From Thiocystis violacea (lineage in GTDB: Bacteria; Pseudomonadota; Gammaproteobacteria; Chromatiales; Chromatiaceae), in the NCBI RefSeq assembly GCF_016583565.1, contig NZ_NRRF01000002.1:1-64000 (forward strand): 64,000 nucleotides of DNA, given 5' to 3'. Of this stretch, positions 40,708 to 49,283 are shown piece after piece. The translations under genes were made by a program, and so were the position numbers. The notes under the pieces were generated by a model. The model did not search any database. It was not told where the DNA came from and worked only from the letters and a program-made list of their open reading frames with translations. How positions within the stretch are numbered: position 1 is the first letter of the stretch; every line of letters starts with the position of its first letter.

Positions 40708-43488
40708 ATGCAAGACTTCGTGCCTGGCCAGCGCTGGCTGAGCGAGACTCAGGCCGAGCTGGGTCTTGGTATCGTCATGACCACAGATGGCCGTTGTGTT
40801 CAGATCGCCTTTCCGGCAACCGGTGAGACCCGGCTCTATGCGATGCGTGAGGCGCCCCTGGCGCGCGTGGAGCTGGCGCCTGGCGAACGTATCCGTGATC
40901 ACCAGGGGCGCCGCCTGTGCGTCACCGCCGCCCAGGTCGACGCTGGACTCATCACCTACATTTGCGAGGATCTGGACGGGCGGATCTGCGCCCTGCCGGA
41001 GGCCCAGCTGGATGATCGACTGCGGTTCAATCGCCCCCAGCAGCGCCTGCTCTCGGGGCGCATCGACAGCGATCACTGGTTCTCGCTGCGTTACCGCACG
41101 TGGCAGCAGGGCATGCGCGAGGCCGGCTCGCCCGCCTTGGGGCTGGTCGGGGCGCGCGTCGCACTCATTCCCCATCAGCTGCACATCGCGGCCGAGGTCG
41201 CCGGGCGCGACGCGCCGCGGGTGCTGCTGGCGGACGAGGTCGGGCTCGGCAAGACCATCGAGGCCGGGCTCATCCTCCACCGCATGCTGCTCACCGGCCA
41301 GGCGCGCCGCGTCCTCATCGTCACGCCGGAGCCGCTGCTGCATCAGTGGCTGGTGGAGATGCGGCGGCGCTTCAACCTGAGATTCGCGCTCTACGACCGC
41401 GAGCGCTTCGACGCCATCACCGACGCCAATCCCTTTCAGGACGAACAGCAGGTGCTCTGCAGTCTGGATCTGATCGCCGGCAACGCGGACGCCGCGCGCG
41501 CGGTCCTGGAGGGGCAGTGGGATCTCCTGGTGGTGGACGAGGCCCACCACCTCGCCTGGTCCGAGACCGAGGCGAGCCTGGAGTACGACCTCGTCGAGGC
41601 GCTGGCGCAGGTGACGCCTGGCGTCCTGCTGCTCACGGCGACCCCGGAGCAGCTCGGCCGGGCCGGGCATTTCGGCCGGCTGCGACTGCTGGATCCCGAC
41701 CGCTTCCATGACTACCGCGCCTTTCTCGAGGAAGAGGCGGGATACGCGCCCATTGCGGCGCTTGCCGCCCGATTGCTCGATGACGAACCCCTGAGCGACG
41801 CCGATCAGGCATTGTTGGGCAGGCTGCTCGGGGACGTCCAGGGCCAGGCCCGCGAGGACATCCTCGCCCATCTGGTCGATCGCCACGGGACCGGCCGCGT
41901 CCTCTTCCGCAACACCCGTGCCTCGATTCCTGGCTTCCCCGAGCGCCAGGTCATTGCGCATCCGCTCCCGGAGCCCGAGGACTATCGGGCGCTGCCGACC
42001 GGGGCATTGGGGCGCCTGACGCCAGAGCGTGCCCTCGACTCGGACTGGACGGCGATCGATCCGCGTATCGACTGGCTCATCGAGACGCTGCGCGGCCTGC
42101 GTCCGGCCAAGGTGCTGCTGATCTGTGCGCATGCCCAGACCGTGCTCAAGCTGCGCGAAGCCTTGCTGCGCCGGGCCGGCATCTATGCCGCGGTCTTTCA
42201 CGAGGGCATGGAGATCGTCGAGCGCGATCGCGCCGCCGCCTATTTCGCGGCCGTCGAGGACGGCACGCAGATCCTCATCTGCTCCGAGATCGGCAGCGAG
42301 GGGCGCAATTTCCAGTTCGCCCACCACCTGGTGCTCTTCGATCTGCCGCTGGAGCCCGATCTCCTGGAGCAGCGCATCGGTCGGCTCGATCGCATCGGCC
42401 AGACCCAGACCATTCGCATCCATGTGCCCTATTTCACCGGCAGCCCCAGTGAGGCGCTCTTCCGCTGGTATGCCGAGGGACTCAACGCCTTCGAGCACAG
42501 CTGCCCGGCCGCCGCCGCCGTGCTCGCCGAACAGCGTTCCGCCGTGCTGGATGTGCTGGAGGGACGCGGCGAGGTCGAGCAGCTGATTGCTCAGACGCGC
42601 GTCCTGACCGAGCGGCTCAACGCCGAGCTGGCGACCGGGCGCGACCGCCTGCTCGAAATCCACTCGCACAGATCCGCCGCCGACCTCGCCCTGGTCGATG
42701 CCATCGAGGAGATCGACGCCAGCCGGGAGGTCGCGGACTACCTCACCCGTTTCTGGGACGCCTTCGGTGTCGAGCACGAGTCCGGGCCGGGCGGTTCGGT
42801 CGTCGTCCGCCCCGGGAGCCAGATGCTCCAGGAGCACTTTCCACGGCTGCCGGAGGATGGCCTCACCGCCACCTTCGAGCGCGCCAACGCTTTGGCCCAC
42901 GAAGACCGCGAGCTCCTGACCTGGGAGCACCCCATGGTCCGCGAGGCCATGGAGCTGCTCACCGCCTCGGATCTGGGGACCTCCGGGCTGATCCTCATCA
43001 AGGACCGGCGTTTCAAGCGCGCCAGCCTGCTGCTCGAGCTGCTCTACGTCGCCGAGTGCACCGCGCCGCCCGAGCTGCAGGTTGGCCGTTTCCTTCCCCC
43101 GACCCTGGTGCGGCTACTGCTCGACATCGAGGGCAGGGACCATGCGGCCGAGATCCCGCATGCCACGATCAAGGGCGACTGTCTCACGCGCAACTTCAAG
43201 CTCGCCAGGTCCGTCATCACATCCCAGGTGCCGCGCCTGACCGTGATGCTGGAGCACGGCGAGCGCCTGGCGCGCAGCCAAGTGCAGCATCTCGAGCAGG
43301 AGGCGACGGCACGGATGCACGCCGTGCTGGGGGATGAGCTGGAGCGCCTGGTGGCCCTGTCCAAGGTCAACCCCACGGTGCGTCGCGACGAGATCGAACG
43401 GCTCACCCAGCGACGCGAGCGGCTCGTCGACTACCTCGGCAAGACGCACCTGCGCATCGACGCGCTCAGGGTCATGGTCACCACCTGA
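40708..43488 (+). CDS. rapA: RNA polymerase-associated ATPase RapA (HepA)
   Basis: A Swi2/Snf2 ATPase that binds RNA polymerase and helps recycle it after transcription. The 926 residues are a little shorter than E. coli RapA (968). The N terminus FVPGQRWLSETQAELGLG is RapA-specific. Walker A is ADEVGLGKTIEAG near residue 179, followed by VVDEAHHL near 277 and LLTATPEQLG. The helicase C region includes ICSEIGSEGRNFQFAHHL and QRIGRLDRIGQ. I chose the ATG at 40708 by comparison with E. coli; a GTG at 40693 is in frame. Confidence 0.93.
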   Translation: MQDFVPGQRWLSETQAELGLGIVMTTDGRCVQIAFPATGETRLYAMREAPLARVELAPGERIRDHQGRRLCVTAAQVDAGLITYICEDLDGRICALPEAQLDDRLRFNRPQQRLLSGRIDSDHWFSLRYRTWQQGMREAGSPALGLVGARVALIPHQLHIAAEVAGRDAPRVLLADEVGLGKTIEAGLILHRMLLTGQARRVLIVTPEPLLHQWLVEMRRRFNLRFALYDRERFDAITDANPFQDEQQVLCSLDLIAGNADAARAVLEGQWDLLVVDEAHHLAWSETEASLEYDLVEALAQVTPGVLLLTATPEQLGRAGHFGRLRLLDPDRFHDYRAFLEEEAGYAPIAALAARLLDDEPLSDADQALLGRLLGDVQGQAREDILAHLVDRHGTGRVLFRNTRASIPGFPERQVIAHPLPEPEDYRALPTGALGRLTPERALDSDWTAIDPRIDWLIETLRGLRPAKVLLICAHAQTVLKLREALLRRAGIYAAVFHEGMEIVERDRAAAYFAAVEDGTQILICSEIGSEGRNFQFAHHLVLFDLPLEPDLLEQRIGRLDRIGQTQTIRIHVPYFTGSPSEALFRWYAEGLNAFEHSCPAAAAVLAEQRSAVLDVLEGRGEVEQLIAQTRVLTERLNAELATGRDRLLEIHSHRSAADLALVDAIEEIDASREVADYLTRFWDAFGVEHESGPGGSVVVRPGSQMLQEHFPRLPEDGLTATFERANALAHEDRELLTWEHPMVREAMELLTASDLGTSGLILIKDRRFKRASLLLELLYVAECTAPPELQVGRFLPPTLVRLLLDIEGRDHAAEIPHATIKGDCLTRNFKLARSVITSQVPRLTVMLEHGERLARSQVQHLEQEATARMHAVLGDELERLVALSKVNPTVRRDEIERLTQRRERLVDYLGKTHLRIDALRVMVTT

Positions 43489-44389
43489 GCGGACCCGCTC
43501 ATCATCCCGGCCACCGACGTGGGCGTGTCGTTCCCGCTGCCTCGTCGGTGACTGCAATCCGCATCCCTTGGTTGCACAGGATCCCTTCGGCATCCGACCT
43601 GCGTTAGTGAACGGGTCCCGCCAAGTGGTCCTCAACCTGCTCTCCAACGCCATCAAGTACAACCGCGAGCAGGGTGAGCTGGAGGTGCTCAGCGACATGC
43701 GCGGCGAGCGCCTGCGGCTGAGCATCCGGGATGCCGGCCGCGGTATCGAGCCTGCCCGCTTGCCCGAGTTCTTCGAGCCCTTCAGCCGGCTCGGGGCCGA
43801 CCGCTTGGGTGTCGAGGGGACCGGCATCGGTTTCTCGCTGAGCGAGCAGTTGGTCCGCCTCATGGGTGGGGAGATCGGCATGGAGCGCGCGCCTGGGGTC
43901 GGCAGCCTCTTCTGGGTCGAGCTCGACTTCGCCGGGGCTGGCGCAGGCCGTCTCCCAGGCGGTCTCGACCTGAATCATCGCGCTCCAGGAGACGCGCTCC
44001 ACCTCCCCCAGGGCCGACGCCAGCGAGGGGCAGAAGGTCCTGGTCGTGGACGACGACCCGCTCATCCTCCAGATGGTCGGTCTTCTGCTGCGCCAGCTGG
44101 GTATCGACACGCTCTTCACGGCACGCAATGGGAACCAGGCGCTCGAGCGGCTGGCGCGTTTTGGCAAGACGATCGATCTCATCTCGGGGGCGGGGATGAT
44201 GGGCAGGCAACGCGTCGAACGCCGTCAACCTGTTATTCTTAATCACGGACCTCGCCGAGCGTCCCCTCGGTCCGCTGCGAGCGCTGCCCTCTGTCTGACG
44301 GACCGCCCGTCGATTGGGACGTCTCGTTGCGTATGGGGTCTGGGAAATCGCAGTACACTCGTCGCTTGACGACAGCCTGGGAAGGTCGG
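43489..44389 (+). pseudogene. Decayed hybrid histidine kinase remnant
   Basis: About 900 bp without an intact gene. From about 43,600 one frame encodes a histidine-kinase ATPase domain only: N box QVVLNLLSNAIKYN, G1 DAGRGIE, F box EFFEPFSRLG and G2 GTGIGFSLSEQLV. The sensor and phospho-acceptor parts are missing. From about 44,030 a different frame encodes the first half of a receiver domain (QKVLVVDDDPLILQMVGLLL), after a stop codon and frameshift, and it decays after TIDLI near 44,185. The order kinase-receiver suggests one broken hybrid kinase. It lies just upstream of the GGDEF-EAL gene. Confidence 0.75.
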
Positions 44390-46909
44390 ATGGACAACGA
44401 TCCCGTGCGGTTATCGGAGCCCTCTTCTCTAGCCCCCCTGCTGCGGCCGGCGAGGGCTCCGGCCGCGCCACGCATGCGGCTGAGCCTGGGTGCCAAGATC
44501 CTGGTTTTCGCCGTCCTGCTTGCCGTCCTGCCACTCCTGGCCTCCAGTCTCTCCATGGTGTCGGAGACCAGGGACGAGCTGAAGAGCGCCGTCAACGACA
44601 GTCTGCTCGCCGAGGTCACTCAGCTGTTGGACCGAATCCAGGGCGCCATGGCCCCGGCCGTGCAGATCCTCTCCGCGCTGGGTGCGGCGCTGGCCGATCC
44701 GCAGCTCGACCCCGAGACCAAGCAGGCGATCCTGGCTGCCGGGATCCGCGGCTCGGATGGCCTGGAGGCCCTGCAGCTCCTCGGCGAGGATCTGCGGCCC
44801 GCCTTTTTCCTGGCGCCGGCCTTCAAGGAACGGCTCGACCGCGCCGGCCTCGCCCCGGAGCAGGTTGTGGGTCCTGGGGCGGCACCCCTGTCCCTGGGGC
44901 CTGACGCCGCCGGGGTCGAGGTCATGGCGCCCTTCAAGCTCGCCGCCGCGGATCTCTGGCTGGTGCCCATCGCGACGCGCGTGCAGATCCCCGGCGCGGA
45001 CGCGGGCCGGGTGCTGGTCGGCTACCTCGACGTCACTCCGCTGCATGCCTTGCTCGAACGACACGCCTTCGACGCGAACGCGGGGCGATGGCTCCTGGAC
45101 GCGCGCGGCCAGCCGCTCTTCGCGTTCGCGCCCCAGCCCCTGGTGTCGGAGTTGATGACGCTGCTGACCAAGGCGCAGGCGTCCGGCGCCCGCTCCTTGT
45201 TGGTGACGCCCTATCGGGACGACGCCGGCGAGGACATGCTGGGCGCCGTCGGCACCCTTGAGCAGCCGCGCTGGACGCTGGTCGCGACCCTCTCCAGCCG
45301 GGAGGCCTACGGCATCGTCCGCCGCATGCTGCGCGACCTCGGCCTCTGGTTGCTGCTGGGGCTGACGGTCGCCGTGCTGGGCGCGCTGCTGCTCGCCTAC
45401 CGCATCAGCAAGCCGATCCGTGACATGGCCGCGGTGACCGAGCAGGTGGGTGGCGGCGATTTCATGGTGCGTTTCGAGGGGCCCGAGCGCTGCGACGAGA
45501 TCGGCACCCTGGGGCGCCGGCTCAACCAGATGATCGAGGGGCTGGCCGAGAGCCATCGCCGGCTCGACCGGCAGGCGCACCATGACTTCCTCACCGGTCT
45601 GCCGAATCGCCGCTTCATCCTCAAGCATCTCCAGCAGCTGGTCGCGGATCCACAGTGGCGGCAGGCGGGTGTCGCGCTCCTCTTCATCGACCTCGACCGC
45701 TTCAAGGCCGTCAACGACAGTCTCGGCCATGCCGTCGGCGATCAGCTGCTCAAGATGGCGGCGAAGCGCCTGGTGGACTGCGTGGATGATGTCTCCACGG
45801 TGGCGCGTCTCGGCGGTGACGAGTTCTTGATCGTGCTGTGCGGCCTGCGCGAGGAGGCGGCCATCGCCGCGGTCGCCAGGGCGCTGATCCAGGCCATGAG
45901 CGAGCCCTTCCATTTGATGGACTACGAACTCTATGTCGGCGGTACCATCGGCATCAGCCTGGTGCCGGAGGAAGGCGCGGAGGTCGCCGAACTGCTGGAT
46001 ATGTCCGACATGGCGATGTACTGGGGCAAGGAGCGGGGGCGTGGCCACTTCCAATTCTTCAGCGCCGACCTCAAACGCCGGGCCGTCCGCAAGCTCGCGC
46101 TGGACAGCCAGCTGCGCAAGGCGCTGGAGCGCGACGAGCTCGAGGTCTACTACCAGCCGCAGGTGGAGCTGGGCCACGGCCGCATCGTCGCCACGGAGGC
46201 CCTGATCCGTTGGCCGGATCGCAGGGGCGGTTTCGTCGCCGGTCCGACCGAGTTCATCGCCTTGGCCGAGGAGACCGGGCTCATCGTCCCGATCGGCAAC
46301 TGGGTCATGGAGCGGGTGTGCCGCCAGGTGCGCGAGTGGCAGCTGGCGGGTCTGCCCACGCTCGACGTCTCCATCAATGTGTCGGCCATGCAGTTCAGGC
46401 GGCAGGACTTCTTCGAGCAGGTCTGCCAGACTCTCGAATGCGCCAACCTCGACGCCCGTCATGTCGGGCTGGAGCTGACCGAGGGGGTCTTGCTGGAAGA
46501 CACGGAGCGCGCCATCCGACTCATGTCGATGCTCAAGGAAATGGGTGTTCAGATCATGATCGACGACTTCGGGACCGGCTACTCCTCCCTGGCCTATCTG
46601 CGCCGCTTTCCGCTGGATTACCTCAAGGTGGCTCAGGAGTTCGTCACGGGGATCGGCAGCAATTCCCACGATGCCGCCATCGTGGGCGCGGTGATCGCCC
46701 TGGCGAAGAGCCTGGGCTTGAAGATCATTGCCGAGGGTGTGGAGACGGGCGAGCAGCTCGCATTCCTCAGCGAGCGCGATTGCGATCTCATCCAAGGTTT
46801 CTACTTCGGCCGTCCGGTCGCCGCGATGCGCTTCCAGGAGCTGGTCAGCGGCGAGGCGCGGCACCAGACGATCATGCCCCGGGCGCGCCAGTCCGGGGGC
46901 ACCGGCTGA
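44390..46909 (+). CDS. Membrane GGDEF-EAL cyclic-di-GMP enzyme with extracytoplasmic sensor
   Basis: An 839-residue inner-membrane regulator. A first membrane segment (about 46-66) and a second (about 320-345) flank a periplasmic Cache-like sensor domain. A HAMP domain follows (YRISKPIRDMAAVTEQV), then GGDEF and EAL domains. The signature RLGGDEF is intact (GGDEF near residue 475) but the RxxD inhibitory site is absent. The EAL motif ATEALIRW (near 603) and the metal-binding DDFGTGYSS are intact. Either activity may dominate; phosphodiesterase is favoured in many such proteins. ATG at 44390 is preceded by a GAAGG site. Confidence 0.92.
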   Translation: MDNDPVRLSEPSSLAPLLRPARAPAAPRMRLSLGAKILVFAVLLAVLPLLASSLSMVSETRDELKSAVNDSLLAEVTQLLDRIQGAMAPAVQILSALGAALADPQLDPETKQAILAAGIRGSDGLEALQLLGEDLRPAFFLAPAFKERLDRAGLAPEQVVGPGAAPLSLGPDAAGVEVMAPFKLAAADLWLVPIATRVQIPGADAGRVLVGYLDVTPLHALLERHAFDANAGRWLLDARGQPLFAFAPQPLVSELMTLLTKAQASGARSLLVTPYRDDAGEDMLGAVGTLEQPRWTLVATLSSREAYGIVRRMLRDLGLWLLLGLTVAVLGALLLAYRISKPIRDMAAVTEQVGGGDFMVRFEGPERCDEIGTLGRRLNQMIEGLAESHRRLDRQAHHDFLTGLPNRRFILKHLQQLVADPQWRQAGVALLFIDLDRFKAVNDSLGHAVGDQLLKMAAKRLVDCVDDVSTVARLGGDEFLIVLCGLREEAAIAAVARALIQAMSEPFHLMDYELYVGGTIGISLVPEEGAEVAELLDMSDMAMYWGKERGRGHFQFFSADLKRRAVRKLALDSQLRKALERDELEVYYQPQVELGHGRIVATEALIRWPDRRGGFVAGPTEFIALAEETGLIVPIGNWVMERVCRQVREWQLAGLPTLDVSINVSAMQFRRQDFFEQVCQTLECANLDARHVGLELTEGVLLEDTERAIRLMSMLKEMGVQIMIDDFGTGYSSLAYLRRFPLDYLKVAQEFVTGIGSNSHDAAIVGAVIALAKSLGLKIIAEGVETGEQLAFLSERDCDLIQGFYFGRPVAAMRFQELVSGEARHQTIMPRARQSGGTG

Positions 46910-46940
46910 CGCCTGCCTTGGGCAGCCTGACAGGATGCAC

Positions 46941-49283
46941 ATGACTCAGCATCGGACGCTTCTCCTGCTTTGCCTCCTCTGCTGGCCGCTGACCCAGTGG
47001 GTCGCCGCGGCCCCGCCCGAGAGCGTCTCTGTCCTGGTGGAGCCGGGCACCAACCTGCGCACGCTGGCCGAGCGCTATCTGGATGACGCGGATGCCTGGC
47101 CCGAGATCCTCCGCGCGAACGGGCTCGACGCGGTCGATCAGCTGCAGCCGGGCACCCAGCTGCGCATTCCGGTCGCGGCCAGTCTCGAACTCGCGCGCGC
47201 CCTGACCGAGCTGCGCCAGCTCATCTATCGAGCCACCGCGGCCGGCGCGCTCGTCTTTGCGGACCACATGATCGAGGCGGCCCTCTCGAACCAGGCGGCG
47301 GCCGCCAGCGCGCGGAGTGCGGCGACCCTGGAGGAGGCCAGGCAACTGGCGGAGCAGGGGATCCGCGCGGCCAGGAGCGCCCTGACGCTGAGCCTCGCGA
47401 ATCGGGATCTCGCCGCGCAGGCCGTGCTGGACAGCGCCGGCGGACGGGTCGAGCGGCGCCGCCCGGCCGAGCTGGACTGGAGCGCGATCGCCGTCGATAC
47501 CCTGCTTGCCGAGGAGGAGCGCCTGCGCACCCTCTCGGCGTCGTTCGCCGTCGTGCGTTTTCGCGACGCCAGCACACTGCGTATGGGCGAGCAGGCTCAG
47601 CTGGCGATCCGCCGCTTGCGCGAGGACCGACTGACCCGGCGCGAGGAGGTCGGCGTCATCCTCTACGGTGGCGACGTGCGCGCGCTCATGGGCGCGGGGG
47701 CCAGCCGCCAGACGCTCAGTGTGACGGCCGAGGGTGTCGAGACGGCGGCGACGTCCAGGGACTACTGGGTCCAGAAGACGCCGGAGACCACGCGCTTGGC
47801 GAACTTCGACGGCGAGCTCGCCATCACGGCCGAGGGCAGTACCGTGACCCTGGGCCGCAACCAGGGAACCCTGGTCGCGCCGAGCAAGCCGCCGCTGGAC
47901 CCCGTCGATCTGCTGGAGCCCCCCGCGCTGCTTGGTCCCGAGGATGGCGCGGCGCTGTTCGGGATCGAGGCCGAGCTGCGCTGGTCCGAGGTGGCGGGCG
48001 CCGCGGCCTACTGGGTGGAAGTGGCGCGCGACCCTGAATTCACCGCGCTGGTCCTGAGCGAAACCCACGTGATGGGGATGCACTTCGCACTCGGGCTGGG
48101 TGACGAGGGGCTCTACTACTGGCGCGTCGCCTCGGTCGACCACTCGGGCCTGCCCGGCGCGGCGGCGCCCGCGCGGCACTTCCAGAAGACCCGTGACGAG
48201 ACGCCGCCCTACCTGCTCGTGCGGCAGCCCGGCGCCGGGCTGCGGACGGACGACCCGGCGCTCGTCGTCGAGGGCCGCACCGAGGTCGGCGCCAGTCTCT
48301 CCATCAACGGCGTGGCCGTCCCGTTGGGGCCGGACGGAGAGTATCGCCATACCCTTCAGCTCACGCCGGGCGTCAACCGGGTGGAGTTCGAGGTGCGTGA
48401 TCGGGCCGGAAACCTGCGTCGGCTGGAGCGTGTCGTCCATCTGCGGCCGCAGGGCGAACTCCCCCTGACGCTGGCGCCGCAGACGCCGCGCGACGCCGCC
48501 GGCCAACTGCTCGCGAGCCGGCCCTGGCTGACGCTTGAGGGCCAGGCCCCGCCGGGCTCCGCCGTGCGTGTCACCACCCCCAAGGCGGCTGCCTTCGTCG
48601 CTGCCGGGATCGCCGACGCCGCTGGCCGCTTCGGCGTGATGCTGCATCTGGATGCGCCATTGACGCACTTCGAGCTGTCGGCCGAGGGGCCGCAGGGGCA
48701 GCGGTATCAGGAGACCTTCGCGGTGGTCTTGGATCGGACGCCACCCCGCATCCGCCTGGACGCCGAGCCGCCGGATCGCAGCGCCGCGACCAGGCTGAGC
48801 CTGAGCGGTCAGGTCGAAGACGGCGAACGGCTCTCGCTCGGCGATCGCGAGGTGCAGCTGCAGGCGGGCGGGCGCTTCTCGCTCGATCTCGACCTGCAGC
48901 CTGGGGTCAATGACTTGACGCTGATCGCACGCGACCGGGCTGGCAATGCCGTGCGCTGGGAGCGCAGCGTCGTGCTCGACCAGGAGCCGCCTCGACTGGA
49001 GACCTATCGTCTGGTCGACGAGCAGCAGGGCGCGCAGTCTGTGCTGCTGGTCGAGATCGAGGCGCGGGACGAGAGCGGGCTGGTCGCCGCGGTGCCCTAT
49101 CGGATCGAGGCCGGCAGCCTGGTGCGTGAGGGCATCGCCCAACGCTGTGCGGACAGGGTCTGCCACAGGGACAGGCTCGTGCTGCCCGCCGGGCAGGCGC
49201 GGCACGCCCGCCTCAGTGCCGTGATTCTGCAGGATTATCTCGGGAATCGTCGTGAGGTTCGGCTGGATGGTCGCGAGGATTAG
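46941..49283 (+). CDS. Exported LysM / FecR-like domain protein
   Basis: A 780-residue secreted protein with a signal peptide (RTLLLLCLLCWPLTQWVAAA). A LysM domain follows at about residues 30-78 (VEPGTNLRTLAERYL, QPGTQLRIP), then a long helical stretch (about 85-190) and a FecR-like beta domain (FAVVRFRDASTLRMGEQAQL onward, to about 310). The C-terminal half holds Ig-like modules (LTPGVNRVEFEVRDRAGNLRR, LQPGVNDLTLIARDRAGNAVR). It probably anchors to peptidoglycan and presents beta modules. The ATG at 46941 follows ACAGGA; ATG at 46935 is possible. It overlaps the PKD gene by 17 bp, suggesting coupled translation. Confidence 0.85.
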   Translation: MTQHRTLLLLCLLCWPLTQWVAAAPPESVSVLVEPGTNLRTLAERYLDDADAWPEILRANGLDAVDQLQPGTQLRIPVAASLELARALTELRQLIYRATAAGALVFADHMIEAALSNQAAAASARSAATLEEARQLAEQGIRAARSALTLSLANRDLAAQAVLDSAGGRVERRRPAELDWSAIAVDTLLAEEERLRTLSASFAVVRFRDASTLRMGEQAQLAIRRLREDRLTRREEVGVILYGGDVRALMGAGASRQTLSVTAEGVETAATSRDYWVQKTPETTRLANFDGELAITAEGSTVTLGRNQGTLVAPSKPPLDPVDLLEPPALLGPEDGAALFGIEAELRWSEVAGAAAYWVEVARDPEFTALVLSETHVMGMHFALGLGDEGLYYWRVASVDHSGLPGAAAPARHFQKTRDETPPYLLVRQPGAGLRTDDPALVVEGRTEVGASLSINGVAVPLGPDGEYRHTLQLTPGVNRVEFEVRDRAGNLRRLERVVHLRPQGELPLTLAPQTPRDAAGQLLASRPWLTLEGQAPPGSAVRVTTPKAAAFVAAGIADAAGRFGVMLHLDAPLTHFELSAEGPQGQRYQETFAVVLDRTPPRIRLDAEPPDRSAATRLSLSGQVEDGERLSLGDREVQLQAGGRFSLDLDLQPGVNDLTLIARDRAGNAVRWERSVVLDQEPPRLETYRLVDEQQGAQSVLLVEIEARDESGLVAAVPYRIEAGSLVREGIAQRCADRVCHRDRLVLPAGQARHARLSAVILQDYLGNRREVRLDGRED

